A stretch of 11,034 bases of DNA from positions 1 to 11,034 of the forward strand of contig CAZUSB010000019.1 in assembly GCA_964622895.1 (NCBI GenBank), in the 5' to 3' direction. The translations under genes were made by a program, and so were the position numbers. This document shows, in pieces, positions 1-6,280 of the stretch. Below the pieces are notes generated by a model. That model did not search any database. It was not told the DNA's origin and saw only the letters and a program-made list of their open reading frames with translations. The DNA comes from JAGOZV01 sp964622895 (GTDB lineage: Bacteria; Patescibacteriota; Saccharimonadia; Saccharimonadales; Saccharimonadaceae). How positions within the stretch are numbered: the stretch's first letter is position 1; every line of letters begins with the position of its first letter.

Positions 1-17
1 CATTAGCAGTGCCTTCA

Positions 18-26
18 TGTTATAAT
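18..26 (+). promoter_or_regulatory. Extended -10 promoter of the glycan operon
   Basis: TG-T-TATAAT is a perfect extended -10 element. It ends only 6 bp before the ATG at 33, so a start site at the usual distance falls on or next to that ATG, giving a leaderless transcript. No Shine-Dalgarno sequence lies between the element and the ATG. The -35 position would fall at or beyond the left edge of the window and cannot be judged. Confidence 0.6.
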
Positions 27-32
27 TAACAT

Positions 33-995
33 ATGAAAACCATTACTATCCTCATCCCTGCCTACAACGAACAGGCGGTTTTGGACCGTTTATACGAGCG
101 CCTAAACAAACTTTCAAAATCTAGTCATCAATATAATTATGAGTTTTTGTTTATTAACGACGGTAGCACCGACCAGACCCTACCGATGATTCAATCTTTA
201 GCAAAAAAAGATAAGCGTGTATCGTATGTCAATTTGTCCCGAAATTTTGGCAAAGAATCGGCAATGCTGGCTGGATTTGATCATACGTCTGGTGATGCAA
301 CTGTTATCATAGATGCCGACCTCCAGGATCCGCCCGAACTTATCCCTAAAATGATCAAGTACTGGGAAGATGGCTATGATGATGTATACGCCAAGCGTCG
401 CAGTCGTGATGGTGAGTCGTGGTTCAAAAAGAAAAGTTCATCGGTTTTTTATAAATTATTACAAAAGTCCACCGATGTAGATATTCAAGTAGATACCGGC
501 GATTTTCGATTACTTGATAAGCGCGCTATAGATGCGCTGCGTCAAATTCGTGAGACTCAACGTTACACCAAGGGGATGTTTAGTTGGATCGGTTTTCGTA
601 AAAAACAAATAACTTACGATCGTGATCCTCGGGCAGCTGGCGAGACAAAATGGAATTATCCGAAGTTGGTTAACCTTGCAATTGACGGCATTACTTCCTT
701 TACTACTGCGCCCCTGCGGATCGCTACGGTCGCTGGTGTGGCTGTGTCGCTCATTGCTTTTATATTTATATTTATAATCGTCTTTAAGACACTGATTTTT
801 GGTGATGCGGTGGCAGGTTGGCCGTCTACTATGGCAGTTATATTGTTTTTGGGTGGTGTACAACTACTCTCTATAGGTATTATTGGTGAATATGTTGGGC
901 GAATTTTTAATGAAGTCAAAGGCCGTCCAGTTTATTTTATAGAGGAATATCATCGTGGTAGCGACCATAACAAAAAACCAAAATCAAAAGCTTAA
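33..995 (+). CDS. Polyprenol-phosphate glycosyltransferase, GT2 family (GtrB/DPM1-like)
   Basis: A 320-residue inner-membrane enzyme that probably moves a sugar from a nucleotide donor to polyprenyl phosphate on the cytoplasmic face. The N-terminal GT-A fold shows LIPAYNE (7-13), a FINDGSTD acceptor/donor loop (40-47), the LSRNFGKESA segment (68-77) and the DADLQDPPE metal/nucleotide motif (94-102). TGDFRLLDKRA (155-165) and QRYTKGMFSWIGF (176-188) are typical of the DPM1/GtrB/ArnC branch. Two membrane segments follow (about 227-251 and 266-288), then a basic tail. The length is usual for GtrB. The first ATG fits the family start and lies just after an extended -10. The gene overlaps the downstream GtrA-family gene by 41 bp, the classic GtrA/GtrB pairing. 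The sugar and the final acceptor cannot be read from the sequence. Confidence 0.9.
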   Translation: MKTITILIPAYNEQAVLDRLYERLNKLSKSSHQYNYEFLFINDGSTDQTLPMIQSLAKKDKRVSYVNLSRNFGKESAMLAGFDHTSGDATVIIDADLQDPPELIPKMIKYWEDGYDDVYAKRRSRDGESWFKKKSSSVFYKLLQKSTDVDIQVDTGDFRLLDKRAIDALRQIRETQRYTKGMFSWIGFRKKQITYDRDPRAAGETKWNYPKLVNLAIDGITSFTTAPLRIATVAGVAVSLIAFIFIFIIVFKTLIFGDAVAGWPSTMAVILFLGGVQLLSIGIIGEYVGRIFNEVKGRPVYFIEEYHRGSDHNKKPKSKA

Positions 996-1359
996 GTTTA
1001 TTTTTGTTGGGCTAGTTAATACTGCAATTGACTTTGCTTTATTGTTTGTTTTGACAGGGCTTGGGCTTGGGCGTATTCCTAGTAATATGATTTCTACTGG
1101 AGTTGCTTTTAGTTTTAGCTTCGTCGCTAATCGTAATTTTACTTTCGCCGTCAGGTCGGGCAATGTCAAAAAACAAATTGCGTTGTTTTTTGTGGTGACT
1201 TTTTTTGGTTTATGGGTTATCCAGCCTATCATCATAAGTTTAGTGCCGAATCTTTTACTCGGTAAGATGGTCGCTACTACAGTGACGATGATCTGGAATT
1301 ATATTCTGTACGATAAGTTGGTTTTTAGTAAAAAGGAGCTGTCTAATGACGAAAAGTAA
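955..1359 (+). CDS. GtrA-family four-helix membrane protein
   Basis: A 134-residue, very hydrophobic protein of the GtrA/DPMS family, thought to flip or present polyprenyl-phosphate-linked sugars across the membrane for the neighbouring GtrB-like enzyme. Four membrane spans are visible (about 14-34, 43-60, 75-95, 102-119). Family landmarks are KFIFVGLVNTAIDF (14-27), FSFVANRNFTF (54-64) and WNYILYDKLVF (114-124). The start is GTG at 955, supported by AGAGGA at 941-946 with 8 bp spacing; the frame has no ATG before the first helix. The gene overlaps the end of the GT2 gene by 41 bp, and its own end overlaps the next glycosyltransferase by 14 bp, so the three are almost certainly co-transcribed and translationally coupled. 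The transported lipid-sugar is unknown. Confidence 0.87.
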   Translation: MVATITKNQNQKLKFIFVGLVNTAIDFALLFVLTGLGLGRIPSNMISTGVAFSFSFVANRNFTFAVRSGNVKKQIALFFVVTFFGLWVIQPIIISLVPNLLLGKMVATTVTMIWNYILYDKLVFSKKELSNDEK

Positions 1360-2452
1360 ACATATAGTGATTGATGCGAGAATAATCAATTCCTCTACTG
1401 GTACCTACGTAGAAAGATTGTTGACTTATTTACAACAACTAGACAAAGTCAATAAGTACTCGGTCATCGTACCAAACAAAGATAAAAAATACTGGCGCCC
1501 GACCAATCCGAATTTTAAAATCGTCACGGCCGATATCCCTAACTACTCATTTAAGGAGCAGCGGGATTTTAATAAACTACTCCGTTCCCTGCAACCCGAT
1601 TTAGTGCATTTTATGATGCCCCAGCAACCTGTGCTTTATCGCGGTAAAAAAGTCACCACCTTTCATGATTTAACACTACTAAAATCTTTTGCTTTTTCTG
1701 ACAAAAATCGAGTAATGTTTCGCTTTAAGCAAACAATCGGTCGGTTTGTTTTTAAATCTGCCTCAAAATCTAATAATAAAATAGTTGTTCCGAGCGAATA
1801 TACCCGCAGTGATATGATTCGCACACTTGGCACTGACCCTAATAAAATTGTCGTTACCTACGAAGCTGCCGACAAGGTTAAATCACAACCTGTAAAATAC
1901 AGCCAGCCTTATGAACACTATATTTTGTATGTCGGTAATCAAAGTGATTACAAAAATATCAAACGTCTAGGTGATGCACATCAAGTGTTACTAAAAAAAT
2001 ATCCAAATCTTGGGTTAATTTTAGTTGGTAAATTGGATAAATCCGCTCAGATTAACAAAGATTATTTTGACCATAAAAAATATAAAAATATCAAATTTAC
2101 TGGGTTTGTGTCAAATGAAGAACGCGATTGGCTGTATGAAAACGCTCAAGCTTACGTGTTTCCATCACTATCTGAAGGTTTTGGGCTACCAGGATTAGAA
2201 GCTATGAATTATGGCACTCCAGTAATTAGTAGTGACGCCACTTGCCTGCCGGAGATTTATGGACACGCTGCTCATTATTTTAATCCAACTTCGGTTTCTG
2301 ATATGGCACGCGCAATTGATGAAGTTCTCTCTGACAAAAAACTACAAAGACGCCTTGTAGCTATTGGATCCGAGCAAGTTAGTAAATATTCCTGGAAAAA
2401 TACCGCCAAAGAAACCTTGGCGGTCTATAAAAAAGTTTTAACGGAAAAATAG
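1346..2452 (+). CDS. GT4-family (glycosyl transferases group 1) glycosyltransferase
   Basis: A 368-residue GT-B fold, retaining-type glycosyltransferase, probably cytoplasmic or membrane-associated, adding a sugar to a surface glycan or glycolipid. The N-terminal lobe has IDARIINSSTGTYVERLL (9-26), matching the glycine-containing acceptor loop of mannosyltransferase-like members, and TTFHDLT (104-110). The C-terminal lobe has YILYVGN (192-198), LVGK (226-229) and the nucleotide-sugar motif SEGFGLPGLEAM (276-287), with the E-x7-E pair at E277 and E285, then GTPVISS (290-296). The length is normal. AAGGAG at 1333-1338 sits 7 bp before the ATG, which lies inside the end of the GtrA-family gene. 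Donor and acceptor specificity cannot be assigned. The last 17 codons contain a hairpin that reads as a terminator on the opposite strand. Confidence 0.87.
   Translation: MTKSKHIVIDARIINSSTGTYVERLLTYLQQLDKVNKYSVIVPNKDKKYWRPTNPNFKIVTADIPNYSFKEQRDFNKLLRSLQPDLVHFMMPQQPVLYRGKKVTTFHDLTLLKSFAFSDKNRVMFRFKQTIGRFVFKSASKSNNKIVVPSEYTRSDMIRTLGTDPNKIVVTYEAADKVKSQPVKYSQPYEHYILYVGNQSDYKNIKRLGDAHQVLLKKYPNLGLILVGKLDKSAQINKDYFDHKKYKNIKFTGFVSNEERDWLYENAQAYVFPSLSEGFGLPGLEAMNYGTPVISSDATCLPEIYGHAAHYFNPTSVSDMARAIDEVLSDKKLQRRLVAIGSEQVSKYSWKNTAKETLAVYKKVLTEK
2396..2424 (-). terminator. Rho-independent terminator of the jag-side operon, antisense within the GT4 gene
   Basis: An 8-bp perfect inverted repeat, ACCGCCAA (2402-2409) and TTGGCGGT (2417-2424), with a 7-nt loop. 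On the minus strand the hairpin is followed by A and then TTTTT (2400-2396), the standard intrinsic-terminator layout. It lies about 50 bp past the jag stop, so it would end leftward transcription from rpmH/rnpA/yidC/jag. It is embedded in the 3' coding end of the convergent glycosyltransferase gene. On the plus strand no T-run follows, so it is probably one-directional. Confidence 0.65.
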
Positions 2453-2472
2453 AAGTTTTTTCCAGCTGACGA

Positions 2473-2934
2473 TTAAGAACTTTGTTGAGTGATCGTTATT
2501 TTGCGCTCTCGCCCTTCGCCTGATGAGAAAGTCCGGATATCGGAATATTCGCTAGCTACATTATGAACAATCCGTCTCTCGGCCGGATTCAAATCCAAAA
2601 TCATAGAGTCACCCGTACGTTTTATTTCGGCTATCCACTCATGAACCTGACTCGTCAACTTGTCTGAGCGTTGTTTTTTGTAGTCAGCAATATCTACATT
2701 TACTCGGGTTAATTCGGCATCTTTATTTCGTAAAACTGTAGATATCATGTACTGAAAACTACGCAAAGTCTCGGCATTGCGACCGATCAATAGGCTATTA
2801 TGCGCATTTGACGGCACGGATAGCTCAATATAATCATCGTTTGTGGTTGACGAGACCGTGATATTTTCACCAAAAAACGATAGCAAATCTTCTAGATATT
2901 TTTCGGCGAATCTGATGGATTCTTCTCTGTTCAT
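2473..2934 (-). CDS. jag: Jag/KhpB (SpoIIIJ-associated) RNA-binding protein, KH-R3H
   Basis: A 153-residue cytoplasmic RNA-binding protein of the Jag/KhpB family, usually encoded directly after yidC, as here. The KH domain spans about 1-82, with LLIGRNAETLRSFQYM at 48-63. The R3H domain covers about 88-150, with the Arg-x3-His motif R120-RIV-H124 inside NPAERRIVH. The start chosen is the ATG at 2934: AAGGAG (2945-2940) precedes it by 5 bp and overlaps the last yidC codons, and only one base separates it from the yidC stop. Two oddities: there is no N-terminal Jag_N domain, and the KH GxxG loop reads GRNA, with Ala54 replacing the second glycine. The fold call is firm; whether the KH domain still binds RNA is open. 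Confidence 0.9.
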   Translation of the reverse strand: MNREESIRFAEKYLEDLLSFFGENITVSSTTNDDYIELSVPSNAHNSLLIGRNAETLRSFQYMISTVLRNKDAELTRVNVDIADYKKQRSDKLTSQVHEWIAEIKRTGDSMILDLNPAERRIVHNVASEYSDIRTFSSGEGRERKITITQQSS

Positions 2935-2935
2935 A

Positions 2936-3946
2936 TTATCTCCTTTTTTTTGCTTTCCTATCATCTTTTGCCACAATCCGGATAATGTTGTCAGAGGACT
3001 TGGTTGGCTTTTTGGAAGAATTATTATTTGAAACTGCTTGGGCTTTTCTAGCTTCTTTTTCGCGAGCTTTTGCGGTGGCTTTTTTGCCAGGCCTTTTTGT
3101 GGTCGTATTGGGAAGATTATCTACGGCTTTTTCTAGTTCTTCTTCGCCTTTTTTTAGTAAGAAGTGTTGTTGGATGACCGCAACTACGTTTGATGTCGTG
3201 TAATAAAGTGCTAAGGCTGCTGGAAAATTAAGCATGATGAAAAACATCATCACTGGCATGTATTTGATCATGGTCTGAGAAACAGCAGCGTTCATCTCGG
3301 ACTGATTGGTTTCCTTGCCATCAGCTGCTTCTTTCATGATTTGGCTGACTTTTTTGCCACCCGTGCCAGTTGGTGAAGTTTGTTTTGACATGACATACTG
3401 GGTCAAGGCTGAGATAATAACTAAAATCATAATTGACCAATGAATAACAAAAGGATTTGAAGAAATAGCGTGTTTGGTCATATCTATAAAACCAAATAGC
3501 ATCTGATTGAAGTCATCAGGATTTTCTATGACGCGCTTGATAGCTGGCATATTTTGCAAGAAACTATATGTATATTCAGCAATCTGATCGCGATTATCTA
3601 TAAATATCCTTACTACTCTAAATAATGCAATAAATATCGGTAATTGAATCAATAATATTCCGATAGATAAAAACGGATTAACTCCATGTTTTTTGTAGAG
3701 TTCCATTGTCTGTGTGCCCTCTAGCTGTTTGTTGCCTTTGCTTTCGCGCTTAATCCTGGCTAGTTCTGGCTGCATTTTTTTAGTCAATCGTACCTGGTGA
3801 AGCTGTTTTTTAAGTAACGGATATAATGCAATCCTAATTAATATTGTGAAGATTATTAGTGCAACACCAAAATCCCCTCCTGGGATAATACTGTAAATAA
3901 AAATTAACAGGTTAAAAATCGGTTCTACTATCAGTGTATCAAACAT
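2936..3946 (-). CDS. yidC: Membrane protein insertase YidC/Oxa1 (short form)
   Basis: A 336-residue insertase that places proteins into the cytoplasmic membrane, alone or with SecYEG. It is the short Gram-positive-like form, without the large periplasmic domain of proteobacterial YidC and without a lipobox. The N-terminal helix (about 5-22) leads into FGVALIIFTILIRIALYPL (26-44), with the conserved groove arginine at R38. The cytoplasmic coiled hairpin (46-88) ends in LYKKHGVNPF (83-92). Further helices lie at about 93-113, 165-186 and 228-258. Residues 190-222 form a polar insert. Residues 280-336 are a Lys/Arg-rich tail, typical for ribosome contact. The ATG at 3946 has only a weak AGGTAG upstream, but an extended -10 made partly from the rnpA stop codon lies 12 bp before it. 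The final codons carry the jag ribosome binding site. Confidence 0.95.
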   Translation of the reverse strand: MFDTLIVEPIFNLLIFIYSIIPGGDFGVALIIFTILIRIALYPLLKKQLHQVRLTKKMQPELARIKRESKGNKQLEGTQTMELYKKHGVNPFLSIGILLIQLPIFIALFRVVRIFIDNRDQIAEYTYSFLQNMPAIKRVIENPDDFNQMLFGFIDMTKHAISSNPFVIHWSIMILVIISALTQYVMSKQTSPTGTGGKKVSQIMKEAADGKETNQSEMNAAVSQTMIKYMPVMMFFIMLNFPAALALYYTTSNVVAVIQQHFLLKKGEEELEKAVDNLPNTTTKRPGKKATAKAREKEARKAQAVSNNNSSKKPTKSSDNIIRIVAKDDRKAKKRR

Positions 3947-3958
3947 AACTTGCTACCT

Positions 3959-3967
3959 ATTATATCA
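3959..3967 (-). promoter_or_regulatory. Possible internal extended -10 for yidC
   Basis: On the minus strand TG-A-TATAAT forms a perfect extended -10. Its TGA is the rnpA stop codon. It lies 12 bp before the yidC ATG, predicting a leader of about 5 nt. No -35 was identified. It could allow yidC-jag expression separate from rnpA. Confidence 0.4.
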
Positions 3968-4312
3968 CTTATAGATGCCGGCTTCTACCATAGCCTGTTT
4001 AATATATGATGTTAGTTCTTTTGATGGCAAACTCATAACTTCGGTCGACGTTACAATAATTACGATATCGTAATTGCCGTCAATCTTTTCTAGTAGTGGT
4101 CTAATATGCTCGTAAATCCGTCGTCGAATACGATTACGACCGACCGCACTTTTTAAAACTTTTTTACTAACTACTACAGCTAATCGGGGGTTCTTACGAA
4201 ATTTATTTTTAACATATTTAAAAACAAACGGTTTTAGATGAATCACTTTACCATTGCGATAAAGATAACTCAAGCTACCATGCCCATGAAATCGGTATTT
4301 TTGTTCAATCAT
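3965..4312 (-). CDS. rnpA: Ribonuclease P protein component
   Basis: A 115-residue basic protein that binds the RNase P RNA and helps it remove 5' leaders from precursor tRNAs. The hallmark RNR motif is in KSAVGRNRIRRRIYEHIR (54-71), with R59-N60-R61 on the RNA-facing helix. The N-terminal segment has the family's RFHGHGSLSYLYRNG pattern (7-21), and RLAVVVSKKV (43-52) forms the central strand. Length is typical. Position between rpmH and yidC is canonical; yidD, often found after rnpA, is absent. A hairpin terminator separates it from rpmH, and TATAAT stands 8 bp before its ATG, so it probably has its own promoter with almost no leader. It is the only gene here that ends in TGA; reading through would add just three codons before TAG. 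Confidence 0.95.
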   Translation of the reverse strand: MIEQKYRFHGHGSLSYLYRNGKVIHLKPFVFKYVKNKFRKNPRLAVVVSKKVLKSAVGRNRIRRRIYEHIRPLLEKIDGNYDIVIIVTSTEVMSLPSKELTSYIKQAMVEAGIYK

Positions 4313-4320
4313 TACTACTT

Positions 4321-4326
4321 ATTATA
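4321..4326 (-). promoter_or_regulatory. Putative -10 of rnpA
   Basis: A perfect TATAAT on the minus strand, 8 bp before the rnpA ATG at 4312. There is no Shine-Dalgarno sequence in the gap, so the message would be leaderless or nearly so. No recognisable -35 is seen at 17 bp, since that position falls inside the terminator stem. The call rests on the perfect -10 and the preceding terminator. Confidence 0.45.
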
Positions 4327-4330
4327 ACTT

Positions 4331-4366
4331 AAAAAAATATCCCGCTGGGTTTCAGTGGGATATTTT
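4331..4366 (-). terminator. Rho-independent terminator between rpmH and rnpA
   Basis: A 14-bp stem, AAAATATCCCGCTG (4334-4347) against CAGTGGGATATTTT (4353-4366), with one G-U wobble and a 5-nt loop. On the minus strand it continues into a run of seven T (4337-4331). This is a strong intrinsic terminator or attenuator just after the rpmH stop, allowing abundant L34 mRNA without equal rnpA expression. On the plus strand GTTT follows, which is a poorer terminator. Confidence 0.85.
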
Positions 4367-4368
4367 GT

Positions 4369-4506
4369 TTAAATAGAGACTTTTTGACGGCCTTTATTGC
4401 GACGTCGCTTCAAAACGGAACGTCCAGCTTTTGACGAGATACGTGCTCTAAAACCATGAGTTTTTGCACGGTGTCTCTTGTGTGGTTGGTGTGTTCTCTT
4501 TGGCAT
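4369..4506 (-). CDS. rpmH: 50S ribosomal protein L34
   Basis: A 45-residue, strongly basic protein of the large ribosomal subunit. Translation begins MPKRTHQPHKRHRAKTHGFR and ends RNKGRQKVSI; the conserved THGFRARISSKAGRSVLKRRR core is at residues 16-36, compared with the usual HGFRaRMaTkaGRkVLarRR. The length matches L34 (44-47). It was found by reading the minus strand, since it is very short. It is the first gene of the leftward block and diverges from dnaA, the classic origin arrangement. The promoter is excellent (TTGTCA, 17 bp, TATAAT), but the -10 ends 8 bp before the ATG and no Shine-Dalgarno sequence is present, so the transcript probably has zero to three leader bases. A strong hairpin terminator follows the stop. 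Confidence 0.97.
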   Translation of the reverse strand: MPKRTHQPHKRHRAKTHGFRARISSKAGRSVLKRRRNKGRQKVSI

Positions 4507-4514
4507 ATTGGTTG

Positions 4515-4543
4515 ATTATACTCTATTTTAGTCATTTTGACAA
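4515..4543 (-). promoter_or_regulatory. Sigma70-type promoter of rpmH
   Basis: On the minus strand the -35 is TTGTCA (4543-4538, 5 of 6 consensus bases), the spacer is exactly 17 bp and the -10 is TATAAT (4520-4515, perfect). A start 7 bp downstream falls at about 4508-4509, two or three bases before the rpmH ATG at 4506. It is the clearest promoter in the window. Confidence 0.85.
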
Positions 4544-4654
4544 GGGTAAATTATAAAAGTTATTTGCTTAAAAACAAAATTTATACTGACATATACGAAC
4601 TAATCCACATCGTTACTGTTGTTTTCCACAGTATCTACTGTCTAAATTGTCTCT

Positions 4655-4663
4655 TGTGGATAA
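4655..4663 (-). promoter_or_regulatory. Perfect DnaA box
   Basis: TGTGGATAA on the plus strand is the exact reverse complement of the consensus TTATCCACA. It is the only perfect box in the window and is likely the highest-affinity site. Confidence 0.75.
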
Positions 4664-4706
4664 CTCCACCTCTATTTACATCAAAAACATAAAAATCTTT
4701 TTTGAG

Positions 4707-4735
4707 TTGTGGAAAACTATATATTCAGCTACAAT
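4707..4735 (+). promoter_or_regulatory. dnaA promoter overlapped by a DnaA box
   Basis: The -35 is TTGTGG (4707-4712), the spacer 17 bp and the -10 TACAAT (4730-4735, 5 of 6). A start near 4742 gives a leader of about 43 nt to the GTG at 4785. The box TGTGGAAAA (4708-4716) covers the -35, so DnaA binding would block RNA polymerase; autorepression is a reasonable inference. Confidence 0.6.
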
Positions 4736-4784
4736 AGAGACAGTATTTAATACAAACTAACCGACAACTATAGGGAGATTTGGT

Positions 4785-6149
4785 GTGAGTAAGGCTGTAT
4801 GGCAAAGTGTGCTGGGTGAGTTAGAATTAACTGTCTCGGAGGCTTCATTTAATACTTGGTTCAAGCCAACGAAATTAGTTTCGTATGATGATAATCTAGT
4901 TGTCATAAGTGTAAATAATGTTTTTGCTAAAAAGCAATTTGAGACGAAGCTTAATCAGCAGGTTTGTGAGCTACTCGCTAAAAATGGCGTCAAGTGTGAC
5001 AATATTAAATATATTGTGGAACAAACTTCAGCTCGTGGTCCGGTAATCAGTCGCGAGACAACTAAAAAAATTGCCGACGTATCGGTTGATGATATTGTCG
5101 CTCCGTCCACACCCTCAGAGACTAATCACAACCCTACCGGACTAAATGCCCGTTATTCGCTCAGTAATTTTATTGTTGGTTCTAGTAATGATCTCGCCTA
5201 CACCGCTAGTCAGGCAGTCGCCGAAAAACCTGGTAGCAAATACAATCCTCTTTATCTTTATGGTGGTGTTGGTCTAGGTAAAACTCACCTCATGCAGGCA
5301 ATCGGAAATGAAATCATAGTCAATAACCCACAAGCTAAAGTGCTTTATATAACTAGTGAAACTTTCGTTGATGAATTTCTTAAACATATTCGCTATAAAA
5401 CTAAAGGTTTCTCCGACAAATATCGTAATGTTGATGTCTTGATTGTAGACGATATGCAATTTATCGCCGGCAAAGAAAAAACTCAAGAGGCATTTTTTCA
5501 CACATTTAATCATCTTCACCAAAATAACAAGCAGATTATTATTAGTAGCGATAAACCGCCAAGTAGTATTCCGACATTGACCGAGCGATTGCGTAGTCGT
5601 TTTGAAATGGGTATGACGATAGATATTCAGATGCCTGACTTTGAGACTCGTTGCGCTATTATTAGTTCAAAAGCAGGACTTTCAAATGTTGATCTAGATC
5701 CAAAGATTGCCGAATTTCTGGCAAATACAGTTAAAACAAATGTTCGTGAGCTAGAAGGTGTACTAAATAAATTACTTGCGACAGCTGAAATGAGTAATAC
5801 TGAGCCTAGTTTGGAGATGGCAGAAGGTTTAGTCCATAATGTCCGTCAATCTCGTCCTCAGCACTTGACTGCAAAACAGGTAGTTGATCGTACTGCTAAA
5901 TTTTTCCAACTAGACACTAACGAAATGTGTAGCGCAAAACGTGACAAGCATATCGTCGGCCCTAGGCAGATTGCGATGTACTTACTGCGAAGTGAATTAC
6001 ATATGAGTTTCCCAAAGATCGCTCATGAGCTTGGCCGTAAAGATCACACAACCGCCATTCATTCCGTAGAAAAGATTGAAAAAGCTATGAAATTTGATTT
6101 ATTGGTGCGCGAACAAATATCTTCTATTAAAGAAAGGCTTTATAACTAG
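4785..6149 (+). CDS. dnaA: Chromosomal replication initiator DnaA
   Basis: A 454-residue AAA+ initiator that binds DnaA boxes, melts the origin and recruits the helicase. Domain I is at about 1-80, with WQSVLGELE and FNTWFKP. A short polar linker (about 82-118) is domain II. The AAA+ core starts near NARYSLSNFIVG (121-132) and shows Walker A GGVGLGKT (160-167), Walker B LIVDDMQF (219-226, D222-D223), sensor I IISSD (251-255), the arginine-finger region TERLRSRF (266-273) and NVRELEG (319-325). Domain IV carries the box-reading signature GRKDHTTAIHSVEKI (417-431). All key residues are present and the length is normal. The start is GTG, with AGGGAG at 4772-4777 and 7 bp spacing. Its promoter overlaps a DnaA box, and box-rich DNA lies on both sides. 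Confidence 0.98.
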   Translation: MSKAVWQSVLGELELTVSEASFNTWFKPTKLVSYDDNLVVISVNNVFAKKQFETKLNQQVCELLAKNGVKCDNIKYIVEQTSARGPVISRETTKKIADVSVDDIVAPSTPSETNHNPTGLNARYSLSNFIVGSSNDLAYTASQAVAEKPGSKYNPLYLYGGVGLGKTHLMQAIGNEIIVNNPQAKVLYITSETFVDEFLKHIRYKTKGFSDKYRNVDVLIVDDMQFIAGKEKTQEAFFHTFNHLHQNNKQIIISSDKPPSSIPTLTERLRSRFEMGMTIDIQMPDFETRCAIISSKAGLSNVDLDPKIAEFLANTVKTNVRELEGVLNKLLATAEMSNTEPSLEMAEGLVHNVRQSRPQHLTAKQVVDRTAKFFQLDTNEMCSAKRDKHIVGPRQIAMYLLRSELHMSFPKIAHELGRKDHTTAIHSVEKIEKAMKFDLLVREQISSIKERLYN

Positions 6150-6169
6150 ATGGAAAAACTAACTTTTTC

Positions 6170-6280
6170 TGGGGATAATGTGTGTCAAACTACTAGTACA
6201 AGTTGTGTAAGTCTATCCACAGATGCTCGCATAATTAATAAAAACTGTGTGAGTCTGGGTATAAACATAGGTTATCCCCA
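6170..6280. repeat. 9-bp inverted repeat TGGGGATAA / TTATCCCCA
   Basis: Copies at 6170-6178 and 6272-6280 are exact inverted copies and share the same departure from the consensus DnaA box (C in place of A at position 7). They enclose a near-exact direct repeat, TGTGTAAGTCT (6204-6214) and TGTGTGAGTCT (6246-6256), offset by 42 bp, or about four helical turns. Confidence 0.6.

Larger units (their letters stand above)
4507..4784. other. Divergent rpmH/dnaA intergenic region with DnaA-box cluster
   Basis: 278 bp without a gene, AT-rich. It holds the rpmH promoter on the left and the dnaA promoter and ribosome binding site on the right. Between them are four 9-mers close to the DnaA box TTATCCACA: TAATCCACA (4601-4609, +), TTTTCCACA (4622-4630, +), a perfect TTATCCACA on the minus strand (4655-4663) and TTTTCCACA on the minus strand (4708-4716). 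The two left boxes face the two right boxes. This may be one half of a bipartite origin, or mainly a DnaA-controlled promoter region. Confidence 0.7.

Noticed and set aside
510..919. Two minus-strand open frames inside the GT2 gene
   Set aside because: Antisense shadows of a well-supported glycosyltransferase, with no family motifs and no start signals.
2443..2463. Hairpin GGAAAAA/TTTTTCC as terminator of the glycan operon
   Set aside because: Only two G-C pairs, the T-run lies inside the stem and no T-run follows. Too weak to call.
2935..2976. N-terminal extension of jag to an ATG at 2976
   Set aside because: It would overlap the end of yidC, while the ATG at 2934 has AAGGAG at correct spacing directly after the yidC stop.
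3965..3967. Alternative genetic code with TGA as glycine, as in some Patescibacteria
   Set aside because: No in-frame TGA occurs within any conserved gene. The only TGA ends rnpA at the expected C-terminus.
4702..4735. TTGAGT (4702-4707) as the dnaA -35
   Set aside because: The spacer to TACAAT would be 22 bp. TTGTGG at 4707-4712 gives 17 bp.
5274..5522. Minus-strand 82-codon frame inside dnaA
   Set aside because: Antisense to the conserved AAA+ core, with no independent support.
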